From Labia minor (Eukaryota; Arthropoda; Insecta; Dermaptera; Spongiphoridae), in the NCBI GenBank assembly GCA_963082975.1, contig OY720344.1, forward strand, positions 65,748,546-65,812,545: a DNA stretch of 64,000 nt, read 5' to 3'. Below the pieces are notes generated by a model that was not told the origin of the DNA, did not search any database, and saw only the letters and a program-made list of their open reading frames with translations. This document shows, piece after piece, positions 11,681-24,475 of this stretch. How positions within the stretch are numbered: the first letter of the stretch is position 1; the number at the start of each line of letters is the position of its first letter. The position numbers and the translations under genes were made by a program.

Positions 11681-14600
11681 ATGAAAATATTATATTTTTC
11701 TTTCATTTTCTTGCTGATTTCGATAACACATGGATATCGGATTCTGGCTTTATTTCCGTTCCCAGCCCGGAGTCATCAATTATTTAATCATGGATTTGGA
11801 AAGGCCCTTGCCAAAGCTGGACATGAAGTAACGATTGTTTCTCCATTCTCCTTTTGGAAAGATCCTCCAAAGAATTTTCATTATATTAAGTCTAATTATA
11901 CTATGAAATCTTTGGGTGAGCTATGTATTTCCTTCCTCCATTTATTATTTTATTATATTAATATGTATAAATAGTTTAATATATATAAATTACTATAAGT
12001 TGGTGAAGGTTGCGTTAGTCGTATCTTCTAATTCTAAAATATCATATCAAATGCACCCTGAGATAGAAAGAGAGAAATTTTCTTTTAGAAATAAAAACAC
12101 AAACTCAAAATAAATTTATTTATTTTAAAGAAAATTTTCAAAAGAGGAAAATTTTTAAAGAAAAAACAAAAATAAAAAACGGGAAAAGGACTCGTGATTC
12201 TTAATTAAAACAATCATTTTTCTTGACTTTTTAAATTATAGATCCTAAATTAAAAACGGACATTATTCAAAAGTCGTAGTTTTCTATCAACTTTTGAGAA
12301 ATGTAGCTCTATCCTACCACGTTTTGATTTATTTTCCTCTAAACTGAGCGTAAAAATAAAGATTATGTTTCACAAGATTAAAAATTGTATAAAACTGCTA
12401 TATATAGAATTTTAGCTTGATTAAATCGATGAAAGTACCGGAATTAATTTTTTTAAATTTTTAAACACGTTGACTGTCAATCACGCGCCAGCACGAGACG
12501 TGGTGCCATCAATAAAGAGCCAAACACGCTCTGATTTAATACATATTATTTATTAATTTTAAATTATAATTTATAATTAATTAAATTTAATTTAAATATA
12601 ATATAAGCTATTTAATCCAATTCAAATTTGCGAGATAGTCGAGTGGAGGCACTCCAGATTTTTTTACACAAGTTACCTATAAATAATATGTCTGACCTAA
12701 TACTAAACTTATTTACACTACATAAGTGGTATGGCTTAGGCAGTGGTACGTGTAACACAACTTTCCTCATGAGTATAAAAATAATATAAAACAATATTTA
12801 TTAATTAATGAATAGTAGTTGTGGGATGTGTCAGAGCACTCTCTAAATGGATATAAATTGGGCATTTGTCCAATCAGAAGGGCGGCAAATTGATTATGTA
12901 TGTAATAAATTTTAAGAATATAGATTATAGATATATTTATATTAATTTATTCTCTTGCCCGGGGCACTTTAAATGCTAGAGCGGCTGGTGATTGTGAGTG
13001 GAGTGCCAATAAGAACCTATGTTTTCATTATCAATAAATAAATAATATATAAAAGATAATATATAATCAATGAATAATTGAAAGAATAAATATGACCATT
13101 ATATTTTTAGGAAAAAATTTTTTTGAAATGAATTCAATATCGACCATAAATCTTATCCAAGCCGCTTGGGGTTATGGCTATGATATGTGTGAAAATACAC
13201 TCGCTGAACCAGGATATCAAGATTTAATGAATGCAAAGGGCAAATATGACGTCGTTATTGTTGAAGCATTTTTCCAAGAATGTTTCATGGGATTTGCACA
13301 TAAACTGGATATACCTTTGATTCAAGTAAAAATAAAAAAAAATTTAACTTCTTTCTTCATTTATTTTATGAAAAAATAATCTATAAAATATTTATTTCTT
13401 AATATGTAATTTTATATCATATTATCATATAATATCAAAAAATGTTTAAATAAATATATACCTAGTAGAGAACCAGTGAAAAAAATTTCCTACACCAAAA
13501 AGAATTTTCATAATAAAAAATATTTTTTATTATTTAATATTATCCACCACGCTTTCAGTTTTTTTCTTTAAACTGACTGTAAAATTAAAGATATATGTTT
13601 GATAGTTTTTCACATGATTAAAAATTGTATAAAACTCGTATATATAAAATTTCAGCTTTATTGAATAGCTGAAATAATTTTTTAACACGTTGACTAGCAA
13701 TCACGCGCCAGCACGTGATGTGGTGACATCAACAAAAAGCCAAATATTATTTATTAATTTTAATTTATAATTTATAATTAATTAAATTTAATTTAAATAT
13801 AATATATGATAATTATTCCAATTCAAATTTGCGAGATAGTCGAGTGGAGACAGTCCAGATTTTTTTTTAATTATAAGGGAAGAATTATTCTGTGTCTTTA
13901 ATTTTCAAAATTAATATAAAAAAGAAATATATAACGAATTTTGTTGTTAAAGGCATAATACAGTGTAGCAAAAATGAGAAGTATACCAAAAGATGTTTAG
14001 TTTGCTAAATGTTCAACAGAATTATTAAATAATTAAATAAATGATCAAATTAAAAATGAAATAAAAAAATAAAACAACAAGAAAATTAAAATATCCAAAT
14101 AGAATTATAAAAAATAAACTGATTAAAAAAAAATAAATATAAATTAAATATAGAAAGAATAAGTTTACAGAATAGTGTGTGAATGTTTGAAAAGTTTTGA
14201 GTTAGAGCTTTAGAAGTTAATATTTCACTTTAAATTATATGTTTATAATAATTTGCAAATTAAATGAAAATCATTAATTACTAATTTTATACATTCTGTA
14301 TGTATTATTAAAATTTTTACATTTTTAAGGTTGTATCGTACATCGGCAGTTCTTGGACCACTGATTCAGTGGGCGCCCCTTCTCCCTATTCTTATGTGTA
14401 TGAACCTATTTTGGATTTTGAACCTCAAATGACAATCTATGACCGATTAAGAAATACAATATTTGGCGTAGGAATTAAACTTGGTAAAAATGTAAATTTC
14501 TAAATAATATAAATAATTAGATACTAATGTGTATTGTTTTAGCAAGGAATTATATCTATTTACCGAAGATAGATACCTTTATGAGGAAAAATTTTCAAGA

Positions 14601-17486
14601 TCCCAATATGCCATCGATTAGTGAAATTGAAATGAAAACATCACTCCTTTTAATTAATAATCATGAATCTTTTAGTTTTGCAAAGCCAGGAATGCCTAAT
14701 ATGATCAACGTAGCTGGAATACACATGGAACCCAACAAAACACTGCCTGCAGTATGAAAAATATGCATCCTTCTTATAATTAGAGTAAATACTATATATA
14801 ATTTACTAATTTATTTCATTTCAAGAATATGAAAAAATTTATGGATGAAGCAGAACATGGAGTAATATATTTTAGCATGGGTTCTAATATACAAATGAAA
14901 CACATGGATCCTACAAAAAAGGAAGCTTTCTTCAAAGTAATATTTTTTTTTTATAAATTTAATAATCTCGATTTATTATATATAAATAATAATAATGGGT
15001 CTGGTAAAATGTTTGATTACTTTTTTTTAATAAAATTCAACTAGATTTTTAATATATAAAAATTATTTATTTAAACTAAATAATTAATAAAGATGCAGGA
15101 CAATTACCTTAAAACCCCCCATTCAAACTCTTGCACTTTTGACAGTCATTATAGTAGTATGTTGCAGGCGTTATCATGATGGAAGACAAAGCCGTTCTCT
15201 TGCAATAGTTTGCCGTAATCTCTCTAGATGTTCACAGTAGAGTTGTGAAGTAGCGTCTGGCTAGCTAAAAGTACCTTATGGAGAACGATTCTCTTCCAGT
15301 CCCACCATATAATTAGTATCACTTTTTTTGGTGTCATTTCATGTTATGCGAACTGTTGAGATGGTTCACAATCCCTTCACCATAACCGTTTTATTGGTAA
15401 TGTTTAGTTCATTACCAATAAGAACGCTGCTAATATACCTATCTTGGTCGATATTTTCATATATTGAATCAACTTTTTTAATGTTCATAAGACCAGAGCG
15501 TGACTCATCTTTTTCGAATTAGAATGTCCTACCACGCACGAATTTTTTGTCGGTTAATCATTATTGCCTTTGTCTTAATAATATAGCAAAATATAGAAAA
15601 ATTTTTAATTATTTTTCTCTATGATTAAATACAAATAACTAATATAAGGAGGACCGTTTCAAGTTGGGGTCACTTTGTAGACGATCCTCTTACGTTGAGT
15701 GCCAATTTATAAGGGGATCTAAGTATGAGGCACTTGTAATGACCCACGATGACCGTGAATTGTTAATTATGTTAAGTTAATGATGGGCGCCAACTTTGGA
15801 TATCCCAAAGTATAAAAGAGTGTTGAAAAATTAAGGGAAAAGGGAAAACACAATAATAATGTTCACATTAATTTACTTTAATTAAATAGATAAAAAAATT
15901 AACAAATTAAATATACAAATTTTAAATAGAAAAAAATAAGAAAATGTAATTCACTATTGTCACTGGAATTAGCAGAAATAATTATCACAGGGGGTGATGA
16001 TAAGGATTATACACAAATAATTATATCACGGGACGTGATAAGTATAGGTTATATCAGGATGATATCACTTGTTCGACTGTATCACAGGGTGTGATAAAAA
16101 TGATTATATACAAAATAATTATATCACGGGACGTGATAAATACCAGGTCATATCGGGATGATATCACTAGTTAAACTGTATCACAGGGTGTGATGATAAA
16201 AATGATTATATACAAAATAATTATATCACGGGACGTGATAAATACAGGTCATATCAGGATGATATCACTCGTTCAACTGTCCATTCTCAACTGTCAAAAA
16301 TATAACAACTTGGAGGGATGATTCCTCCCCTTAAGTGAAATATAATATCTATATATATATTACATTTTAAGAATAATGCGACCAAATAACTTTGTTAATA
16401 AAATAGGGGAATAGAAAAACAAAATAAACTAAAAAATAGATAAACAAAATAAAATGTATAATAAAAAAAAATAACTAAGAATATAAATACTTTGTCCGTT
16501 ACACTAACTAATAAACCATTCTAACATTCAAATTATATTACTGATGAGATAATTACTGTATTTCTGAGTAATTTGAATTGGTCTATTGAGAAATGGGCAG
16601 CAAACTTTTTACCAGACCTATTAGTTTTTCTATAACTGTAATAATTATATTACTTAAATATAATTTTAAATGATTATTAGGTTTTTTCAAATTTGAATCA
16701 ACGAATTATGTGGAGATGGGATGATAATTATCCAATTCCTGAAGGACATCAAAATATAATATTTTCACCGTGGTTTCCTCAAAATGATATTTTAGGTAAT
16801 TTTATTTTTATTTTAATTATAATATAATATTGATTTGTATGTAATAAATGATACTTTAAAAATATTAATTTTATAGCTCATCCCAATTTGTTATTATTTG
16901 CAACCCATGGAGGTCTTTTGAGCACAATTGAGTCTATCAATAGGGGTGTGCCTGTTGTTGGATTCCCGATTTTTGGTGATCAAAAACTTAATATGAAAAG
17001 GTTCCAAGCAAAAAATCTGGGACTTGTTATTGAATATTCAAATATCACTGAATCTTCCCTTGAATGGGCATTCCATGAAGTACTTAATCCAAAGTTAGTG
17101 AAAATCACATCTTATTATCTTTCATTTTGTTAATGGTGGTTTTATCACCATTATTACCATCTTATTATTATTTTTGAATGCTATTTCAAATTAACTTTAT
17201 ATTATTTTTTAGATATAGAGAGAATGCTAAAAAAATTTCAAAGTTATTCCATGATAAAGAAAAAACACCCCAAGAATCCGCTGTGTGGTGGGTGGAGTAT
17301 ATTATTCGAAACAACGGAGCTACCCACCTCCGATCACCTGGGATGAATTTGCCCTGGTATAGTTATTATTTATTGGACGTTATTGCAATTATACTAGTGG
17401 CCATCTATATTCCATATCATGTATTAAAATCAATTTTAAGTTTATTATTTTCACAGAGTAAAACACAAAAAATTAAAAAACATTAA
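11681..17486 (+). CDS. UDP-glycosyltransferase copy B (complete, 8 coding exons)
   Basis: Complete UGT of 509 residues, the usual family length. Exons: 11681-11915, 13111-13325, 14330-14483, 14543-14751, 14826-14936, 16681-16795, 16877-17093, 17213-17486. Together they are 1530 nt, in phase and without stops. Residues 1-18 are a signal peptide. His32 (in RSHQLF) fits the catalytic histidine of the acceptor-binding half. Residues 347-419 hold the UDP-sugar signature (FATHGG...[13 protein letters not shown]). The C-terminus has one membrane helix and KIKKH, a KxKxx ER signal. Start: ATG three bases after the acceptor at 11677, identical in context to copy C. Predicted role: lumenal ER detoxification or conjugation of small molecules; the substrate cannot be told. 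A leader exon at 8229-8309 probably drives it. Confidence 0.93.
12240..12660 (+). repeat. Repeat R1, copy 2
   Basis: 5'-truncated copy of the R1 family inside intron 1 of UGT-B, ending GCGAGATAGTCGAGTGGAGG and CACTCCAG. It includes the shared segment CACGCGCCAGCACGAGACGT. Non-coding. Confidence 0.65.
13560..13866 (+). repeat. Repeat R1, copy 3
   Basis: Shorter R1 copy in intron 2 of UGT-B, starting near CTTTAAACTGACTGTAAAAT and ending GAGTGGAGACAGTCCAGATT. The end is the same as in copy 2, which supports a fixed 3' terminus for the family. Confidence 0.65.
15105..15570 (-). mobile_element. Mariner transposase remnant in UGT-B intron 5
   Basis: Broken minus-strand frames read mariner transposase pieces. 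These are an N-terminal helix-turn-helix region (RYISSVLIGNELNITNKTV), then TPKKVILIIWWDWK, then ENGFVFHHDN with the second catalytic aspartate of the DD34D triad, then a segment like KVQEFEWGVL. The first catalytic aspartate region is missing between the helix-turn-helix and the WWDW box, so the copy is internally deleted and frame-shifted. It is dead. The 14937-16680 intron also holds a tandem repeat. Confidence 0.75.
15975..16285 (+). repeat. Tandem repeat, about 100-bp unit with internal palindromes
   Basis: Roughly three units. The landmark TTATATCACGGGACGTGATA starts at 16021, 16119 and 16221, a period of 98 and 102 bp. Each unit holds two dyads, TATCAC-GGGAC-GTGATA and ATCAC-AGGGT-GTGAT, and a TATCAGGATGATATCAC segment. 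No coding capacity. It lies within intron 5 of UGT-B and is absent from copies A and C. Confidence 0.85.
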
Positions 17487-17619
17487 AATTACATATATGT
17501 TTATAAAATTTATTGTGATATCACTATGTTATTGTTCGATATTAAACAAATTTTATTGAATTTTAATTTTATTGAAAGAACCCTTCTTAATTCAATCTTC
17601 ATTCATCAACTAATTATTT

Positions 17620-18160
17620 AACTACAGGAAAGATAATAAAATTCAAGAATTCGAGTTTGCAATCGGATAACGCCTGTTATCAAACAGTAAATGGACTTAT
17701 ATCTTTAAAATTATCATCAAAGGGAATCAAAATTAAAATATACTATAAAACAATTATTTTTCCCGTTATTATACCCGTGTGAGGCATAGTCTATGACGAG
17801 AGTATATTTATAGTATTTGAAAATAGGATTTTAGTAGTATTTATGGTCCAAAGAAAGATTAGGTCACCGGGGAATGGCAGAGAATAATGATTTCTATGCA
17901 TCTCCATCTCCAGACATAGTTAGGGTAATAAAATTGAGAGAGGGCAAGAAGACTCGTGGTAAGAATGGAAAATAAAAGATTGGCAAAAATATATTTACGG
18001 AGACTGATTGTGAAACGTTGGAATACTAAGAACGCAGTAGGAAGACAAGATAGGAGTTGGATTGATGAAACTCAGGATACAAGAGAGGGGTGTACTTGGA
18101 TAATTATGGTTGCTGCTTCCAAGAACTTTAGAGTTCCGTAGAGCTAGGAAATAGATAGAT
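17620..18160 (+). mobile_element. LINE fragment (RTE-like), plus strand
   Basis: Downstream of UGT-B. Degenerate frames match the LINE tail of 50040-50400: a segment like SKGIKIKI, a V-CE--SM box, a PKKD-like segment, then RSWIDE and an alanine-serine-lysine-asparagine-phenylalanine ending. A 61-codon open stretch at 17956-18141 is part of this relic and not a gene. The copy is 5' truncated with several breaks. Confidence 0.65.
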
Positions 18161-18599
18161 AGAAGTCATGAGAGGATTACTAGTCAAGAAATAATAGCCA
18201 CGTCTATTCAATTAAAATGTTAATATGTTAATTTGATTGATAATTTAATAACAAAAACAATTATAATAATTTTTATATATTATGTCTTTTTTAAAAAAAT
18301 ATATATCAATTTGAATTTAATAATCGATTTTTTTACTGTTAAATATAACATTATGCAAATCTCTTCTTCGCATCCACTTACTCTCATTTTTCTTCTTCTT
18401 TTTCTCATCCTTTATTTATTCATTCATTTTTTGACATCGTTCTCTATCCTGCGCAATTTTTCCTGTTCTCGCTAGTCGCCTGACGTCGTCAGTTCACTTC
18501 TTCATCCGGGATTCCAACACCTCATTCTGTGATCATTTCTAATCATTTTTAATCATCCAGTTTTCGGCGTTCATTTGTCTTTTTTTCAATATACTCATT

Positions 18600-18990
18600 T
18601 CTACTTCAACTCTGATAAACGTCCTATAATATTTGTGACCCTTCTGATTTCAATGTTATTTATTCGCTCACGAAGTCTTATTCCAAGATAATACGTTCTA
18701 TAGCCTACTGAGTTGTCCGTAGCTTGTTTATTTCGCAAAGAATCAAGGCCACTTTTTTCAATTATCTCTCCTCCAGTAACAATCCTTGTGAATGGATCTA
18801 ATTTAAGATCGATATTTAATGACATCAAATTTAATTCAAAGAGAATTGTCTATTTGTTTATCGAGGCAGATTAGAACAATGTTATCTGCAAATATAAGAT
18901 TATTAATATATGTTCCATCTATTTTAATTCCTTTTGTTGTCCAGAGTAAATTTTTTAAAAACATCTCCTAAAGTCAAGGCAAACAACTTA
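18600..18990 (-). mobile_element. LINE reverse transcriptase core fragment, minus strand
   Basis: The minus strand reads DGTYINNLIFADNIVLICLD, matching the reverse transcriptase catalytic box (usual F-ADD; here the second Asp is Asn). It is preceded by LGDVFKKFTLDNK-like text and followed by a 75-residue open stretch with YLGIRLRERIN. This is the order expected in RTE-like elements. The key Asp is changed and the frame is broken, so it is inactive. Confidence 0.65.
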
Positions 18991-19084
18991 TGTAAAATTG
19001 TTCCACCCTTACGAATCCTCTTTCGATCTTTATTTTGTCATCTCTTCAGCAATTTTGATATTCATTGTTGCTCTGTGGTCCACT

Positions 19085-19240
19085 GCTCAATACAGAGGGG
19101 TGGGGACACTCAAATGGGAGAGTTGAAACCGAGTTTTCATTCTTCTAAACGATTTAAGATTACGCTCTAGTCGCCCGCCAGATCGCACTACAGGCGTAGG
19201 CCAATTTTAGTTGTAAAAACTGTGTGGCAAGATGGATAGG
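19085..19240 (+). repeat. Inverted dispersed repeat R3, partner at 24339-24475
   Basis: About 150 bp whose reverse complement recurs at 24339-24475. The shared text includes GAGTTGAAACCGAGTTTTCA, CGATTTAAGATT and CCAATTTTAGTTGTAAA. The two copies face each other across 5 kb that contains a Helitron, the Ty3/gypsy fossil and a Tc1 element. Class unknown. Confidence 0.6.
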
Positions 19241-19247
19241 CTGTGCT

Positions 19248-19667
19248 CAGGGCCGGATTTAGGGCGATTGGGCCCAATCGGGCCCCGCGCTTGAAGGGGC
19301 CCCGCATCACCCCGCATCACTACCATAATTAACAAAAAAAATTTAAAGTAAATTGCTTTTGAAGATAGCGGATGGATAAATTACTCAAATAATTAAAAAT
19401 ATATTTATATTTGGAAAACTCGATAGATAGATAGTCTGTTCTCGATATGCACACATTTTAAAAATAATGGAGATTAACTCTGAAATTTCATTGGTTTAGG
19501 ACAACAAATAAAACAAATTTATCAATTCATCAATTATCAATTTAATGTTATGAATTTATGATCCATGATATTTGATATATATACTTACATATATATATAT
19601 AATTTTATTTAATTATTTAATACATAGAGGGCCAATTCGGACCCCGCACTTATTGGAACCGGCTCTG
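19248..19667. mobile_element. Possible hAT-like non-autonomous element
   Basis: Starts CAGGGCCGGATTTAGGG with a GGGCCCC palindrome and ends GGAACCGGCTCTG, so the ends are imperfect inverted repeats of the CAGRGCCGG type. A clean 8-bp target duplication was not found, which keeps this tentative. Non-coding. Confidence 0.35.
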
Positions 19668-19746
19668 TCTGGTGCTGTAATCATTTTAATATCAATTGTC
19701 AACAAAATGATTTTTAATGTAGGTATAATTTTATTATTATCTATTA

Positions 19747-21539
19747 TCTATATATATAAAAGGCAATGTCTGTCTGTCTGTCTGTCTCTTATAGACTCAA
19801 AAACTACCCGTCCGATTACGGTGAAACTTTCAGGGATTGTTGTGGGCATACCAAGGAAGGTTTTAGTGTAGTTAAATCCAAAATTAATTTATCCAAAATT
19901 AATTTAATTAGTAATATTTTGGTAAAAGTATGTAGTGTCACAAAACTATCGACAGATGGCGCTACATATAATCATCCAAATTCAAATAGTTTTAATTTTT
20001 TTTAAACTGTCAAAAATAACATACCCATAAAACAGTTGTAATAAAAATAGAAATATAAATCACAATGTAAGTAAAATATTGAATCGTTTTATTTATATTG
20101 TTTCAATTATTGTTTGAATATATATTAAATTTATATATAGATTTATTAAGTATAATAATTCCATTTACTTCAAATTTTTTTAATTTTTTATTTAAAAGTA
20201 TATTCAGCATTGAAATTGCCATTAAATATGCAGGTAATTGGAACTCCAACATGTAATATTAGCAAATATTCTGGGATGGGAAAAATACTAAGATCATGTC
20301 ATGTCCTATTAAATATTTTGAATTTTATTTTGAATCATACAATGGTAATGAAATATTGTAGGTAGACTTTTGAGACAAACAATAAAAATCTCTATAAAAT
20401 AAGAGAATATACTTATTCCGAAAACTGTTAATTAAAATGTAATAATTATTAACAATTAATAAAGTAGAAATAATTTTCGAACAAATAAAAATGTAATAAT
20501 TATTAACAAAAAAAATAAAAAATAAAAATAAATTATTAACAAAATAAGTTGACCTGTGGCCAGGTCTGAACCGACCGACAGTTTGAAATAAATTAATTTC
20601 CAGCTACAGAAACAATTTCAAATAATTTTAATATATCTACTAATGTAATAAAAAACAGATAGGCATATAACATAAATATTTTTAATTTTATTTTATTTGT
20701 AATATATATGTAAGACCAGGCTGTGACGTCATGAATGGCTGGGTGACTTCATATAATTTTAAATTAAGAAATATTCGTGGAGATATGTAAAAATCTCCTC
20801 ATGTGAAATTTGGTGTGAAAACAATACCTCCCTTACTATCGTCGGTCGGTAAAAAATAAAAATAAAAATGTAATAATATAAAAAATAAAATTTCAATTAT
20901 ATTAATTTAATAAATTATTATTATTATTATTATTATTATTATTTTCACGTATTAAACGGTATATTATTATTATTATTATTTGTAATAATTCCAATAAAAA
21001 TAAATAAAAATAAAAACCAAAAAAAAAGTGCAATTAAAACTAAAATTTCAATTATATTCATTTAATACATTAATATTATTATTAAGTGTTCAGTTATCAT
21101 ATACGTAGATATGTATGCAGACACACATGCAAATATTGGGAAACATCCGGTGGAAGACCAAAGATCAAGGTGGGTGGACAATGAAGGAAGGGACATGGGA
21201 GAGATGGGACAGGGTAGGATTTGGTTGTAGCTCAGGATAGGGACTCTTAGAGAAAAGTGGATGCTGCGGCTAAGAACTTTCGAAAACTGTATAGACACAG
21301 AGTTAGATAAAAATAACATATACAATAATAATATATAATTAATTTACTGATTAAATTAAAATATATATTTTCTAAGAAAACAAATATATGTCTTATCTAC
21401 TTATACTGATTGAAACAAAATGGATGAAAACCTTTTACATGCAGACTTTCAACCAAATACTATGTATCACTCGGGGGTACAGGGGGCGGAGCCCCCGTCT
21501 AGGTGTGAAGAGCGCCTGGAAGGCGCTCTGATCAGCTAG
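19747..21539 (+). mobile_element. Non-autonomous Helitron with canonical ends, carrying a LINE tail
   Basis: Starts with TCTATATATATAAAAGG directly after an A, a typical insect Helitron 5' end, followed by a CTGTCTGTC run. It ends with hairpin GAGCGCCTGGAAGGCGCTC, a short spacer and CTAG before a T. Length 1793 bp. Inside are an inverted R2 copy (20535-20860), ATT microsatellites (20916-20990) and, near the 3' end (21130-21310), a LINE reverse-transcriptase tail. There is no Rep/helicase frame, so it would depend on another element. Pairing of this 5' end with this 3' end is inferred from orientation and distance. Confidence 0.65.
20535..20860 (-). repeat. Repeat R2, copy 2, inverted, nested in the Helitron
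   Basis: Reverse complement of the outer parts of 9110-9745: GTTGACCTGTGGCCAGGTC at one end, paired ATGACGTCA-like boxes, and TACCTCCCTTACTATCGTCG at the other. The middle third of copy 1 is absent. Non-coding. Confidence 0.65.
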
Positions 21540-21889
21540 TAGAAATATATAATATTAAATATATGTATATATATAAGTTGGTAATTTGTTGAGGTTAAAT
21601 GACTTGACCAATTGATTCCTCAAAAAAACAATTTAATAAAAACATATATACAAATTAAAAATATATACAAATTATATAACACAGTTACCTTAAAAAACAA
21701 TTGGTTTTTAAAGTCAATACTTCATTTATTTTTACTATCAAAACCAGATATTATATTTATTAATATTTACCTACTATTCCATCTTTAAAATTAATTATTT
21801 GGCAAAACAAGCATCTTTTAACAACCAAACACTATCAACCTCACAGACACAAGTTCCCCGTAAACTCCACAAAATATGAAATATTTTAC

Positions 21890-23290
21890 ATCTCCCCGCT
21901 TTAAGTCAATCTAAAGGATTGACCTTCGAAACATCCATACAACAAGGTAAGAGTTTGCTGATATGGTAAAAATTAGAGTCTGTGTGAACCCGTTCATCAT
22001 TCACTTCATATATGGAATTTGATACTCTTCTTAAAACTCGGTAAGGTCCTGACCTTATTGGATCTAATTTATTTCTATTGAGTTTATTTCCTTTTTCTAC
22101 ATACACCAAATCATCTTTTTTGAATATCTGATATCTTCTTGTTTTATCCACTCTTCGTCTATTAGTATCATGATATTTTTTTGAATTATTGAATGCTCTA
22201 ATTCTATCTTCTATTATATTTCTTGAAAGATCTGGAAGTTCTGGAGGTAAAATTGATGTTTCCTTTCCTAAAAATAAGTAGGCCGGAGAAAATTTTGTAA
22301 CACTATGTATTGTTTGATTGTACTCTTCAGTACATTCAATTGCTATTGTTGACCATGCACGGTTTTTGTGTTCTTGTAATTTACATCTAATTCTGTTAAC
22401 CAATGTTTGATTTAAACGCTCGTTCAAACCATTCGAGAAAGGACAATCTGTTGCAGTGAAAATCAATGAAATATTTTTTTGTTGTAGGAAACTTTTGAAT
22501 TCTTGAGACTTAAGACTGGCATATTGATCTGCTAGAATAATTTTAATTTTATTTTTTTTTAAAAATTTTATGAAATCTTTTGCTGTTTGACCAGAAGATG
22601 GATGCACAAAAGCATATCTGCTAAAGTGATCCACCAACAGATGTAAATATTTTCTTGGTGAACCATTTCCTGTAAATCGGCCAATAGTATCTAATGACAT
22701 AATTTCATAAGGTTTGGTTGCAGGTCCTAATTGTGATAATAGGCCTATCTCTCGGCATCTGCGAGACTTATTCTTTTTGCAAATATCACATTGATCACAG
22801 ACTCGTTTTATTAGTAGATCCATTCTCTTAAAATAATAGAAAGGACGTATTTTTGCTGCAATATGATTTACACTAATATGGCCATATAATAAATGAGTTC
22901 TTTTAATGAGCTCAATTCCAAAATCTTTTGAAACCAAAATTCTTTGTCGATTTCTGAGTTGTTTATAGATTAAATTTCCTCTCTGAATAGTATTCTTTGT
23001 TTCTAAAAATTTCTTTGCATTTTGTTTCTGATTTTCTTTTAATTCTTCCATTGTTATTAAATTTACTATTTGTAAAACATCGTCTCTATTTTCGAAACAT
23101 TCCAACACAGGATTCCTTGAAAGGGCGTCAGCTTCCTGCATGGTCTTCCCAGGTGAGTATCGAATTTTGAAATCGTCCTGTGACAAGTAGTAAACTAGAT
23201 CACCCAGTTCTTCATCTGTACGGGATTTTATTTTCAAGTTTTCTAAGGGTTTAGGCCTGAATGATTTACTAAACCTACCATTTGGTAAAA
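21890..23290 (-). mobile_element. Ty3/gypsy LTR retrotransposon fossil (pol 3' part)
   Basis: A minus-strand open stretch (23237-21906, 443 residues) begins at the end of the RNase H region (DALSR box). It continues through a zinc-binding integrase N-domain (H-H-C-C, ending CDQCDICKK), the integrase core (SLDTIGRF, a central Asp, then NERLNQ) and a chromodomain-less C-terminus. Immediately after it lie a purine-rich tract (AGCGGGGAGA) and TGTAAAATATTT, the expected start of a 3' LTR at 21890. The far LTR edge and any 5' LTR, gag, protease and most of RT are not present, so this is a broken partial copy. The long open frame suggests it is fairly young. Confidence 0.85.
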
Positions 23291-23660
23291 TGCTTAAATA
23301 TTTTGTATGTCGCCTTCACCTTAAAGACCATGATTTGTACAGTTGAGAAGAAAAGATTACGCCCTGGAAGGATACCCCTGAATGTACATCAAGATGCTAT
23401 GTTTTGGGGAATATTAAATGCAATGTGTAACAAAGCAATATTTAAAAAATATATGTTTACTAGTGAGATATATATCATAAGAAATTTTGTAAATACAATT
23501 TTGTAATTTTATTTAATTTTCAAATAAATATTGTGTATATTACATAGATCATTATTCGTTTCATTTAGATACGTAATTTACATAAAAGATTGTGGAATTT
23601 TCAGTTAAGTGAAAAATTATTTATCTAAATATATGTATATATATATATATATATATAATA

Positions 23661-24333
23661 CACTACCCCGCAAAAAAAAGACGCACCTGGAAAATTTCAA
23701 TTTTTTCCCGTTCGTTCTTTTAATAATAATAGCTTTATAAAGAAAATATCAATTTTATGCAATTAAATTAAATCTATTAATCTATTACATGTTTATGCAT
23801 GATAATGCTCGGTCTCATACAGCCAGGATTACCACTGGCTATCTGAAGGAAGTCGGGATACTAACATTCAACTGGCCGCACAAAGTCCAGATTTAAATCC
23901 AATCGAACACGTTTGGGATGAGCTCTCGAGGCGCATAAAAAGAAAAATTAGCCCACCTACCACCTTGCTGGAGCTAAGAATTGCTTTAGTGGAAACTTGG
24001 GAAGAAATACCGCAGAAGGTGGTGGCAAACTTAATCAAGAGTATGGCAAGAAGATTAGAGGAAGTAATAAGAGCAAGAGGTGGTAATCCTCGATATTAAA
24101 AGTTTTAATTTAAAAAAAATTGAAAAATATTAATTTTTGTTTCTGCAAAAAATGTATTTTTTTAAAAATAAATTTATTTTTTAATTTAAATAATGTTATT
24201 TTCTTTATAAAGCTATTACAAATTATCTGTATTTAGATAAATTTTAATATAAATAAGATTTAAAGCATAAAAAAAAGAACGAAGGAGAAAAAATTGAAAT
24301 TTTCCAGGTGCGTCACTTTTTAGTAGTCTGTGG
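23661..24333 (+). mobile_element. Tc1-like transposon, internally deleted
   Basis: Near-perfect terminal inverted repeats of about 60 bp (both contain GACGCACCTGGAAAATTTCA) and a TA target duplication (23659-23660 and 24334-24335). The 673-bp element keeps the last third of the transposase on the + strand (about 23790-24099): MHDNARSHTA with the second catalytic Asp, then SPDLNPIEHVWDELSRRI with the final Glu, ending at TAA. The N-terminal DNA-binding part is deleted, and one frame break lies near 23880 between FNWP and SPDLNP. It is inactive on its own but has intact ends. Confidence 0.88.
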
Positions 24334-24338
24334 TATTT

Positions 24339-24475
24339 ACAACTAAAATTGGCTTGCGCTTGCAGTGCGATTTAGCGGGTGACTGGAGCGCAATCTTAAA
24401 TTGTTTAGAAGAATGAAAACTCGGTTTTAACTCTCCCATTTGAAGGTCCCCCCCTGCTTGATAGCTACTAAAATG
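24339..24475 (-). repeat. Repeat R3, second copy (inverted)
   Basis: Reverse complement of 19085-19240, starting directly behind the Tc1-like element. Shared landmarks are ACAACTAAAATTGGC and ATGAAAACTCGGTTT. Non-coding. Confidence 0.6.

Noticed and set aside
15770-15830. GGGCGCCAACTT, like an LTR primer-binding site
   Set aside because: No flanking LTR pair or pol sequence could be identified around it.
15990-16285. CRISPR-like array
   Set aside because: Units are adjacent and wholly similar with no unique spacers; the DNA is eukaryotic. It is an ordinary tandem repeat.
17956-18141. 61-codon open stretch downstream of UGT-B
   Set aside because: It reads as part of a LINE tail shared with other loci in the window, not as a gene.
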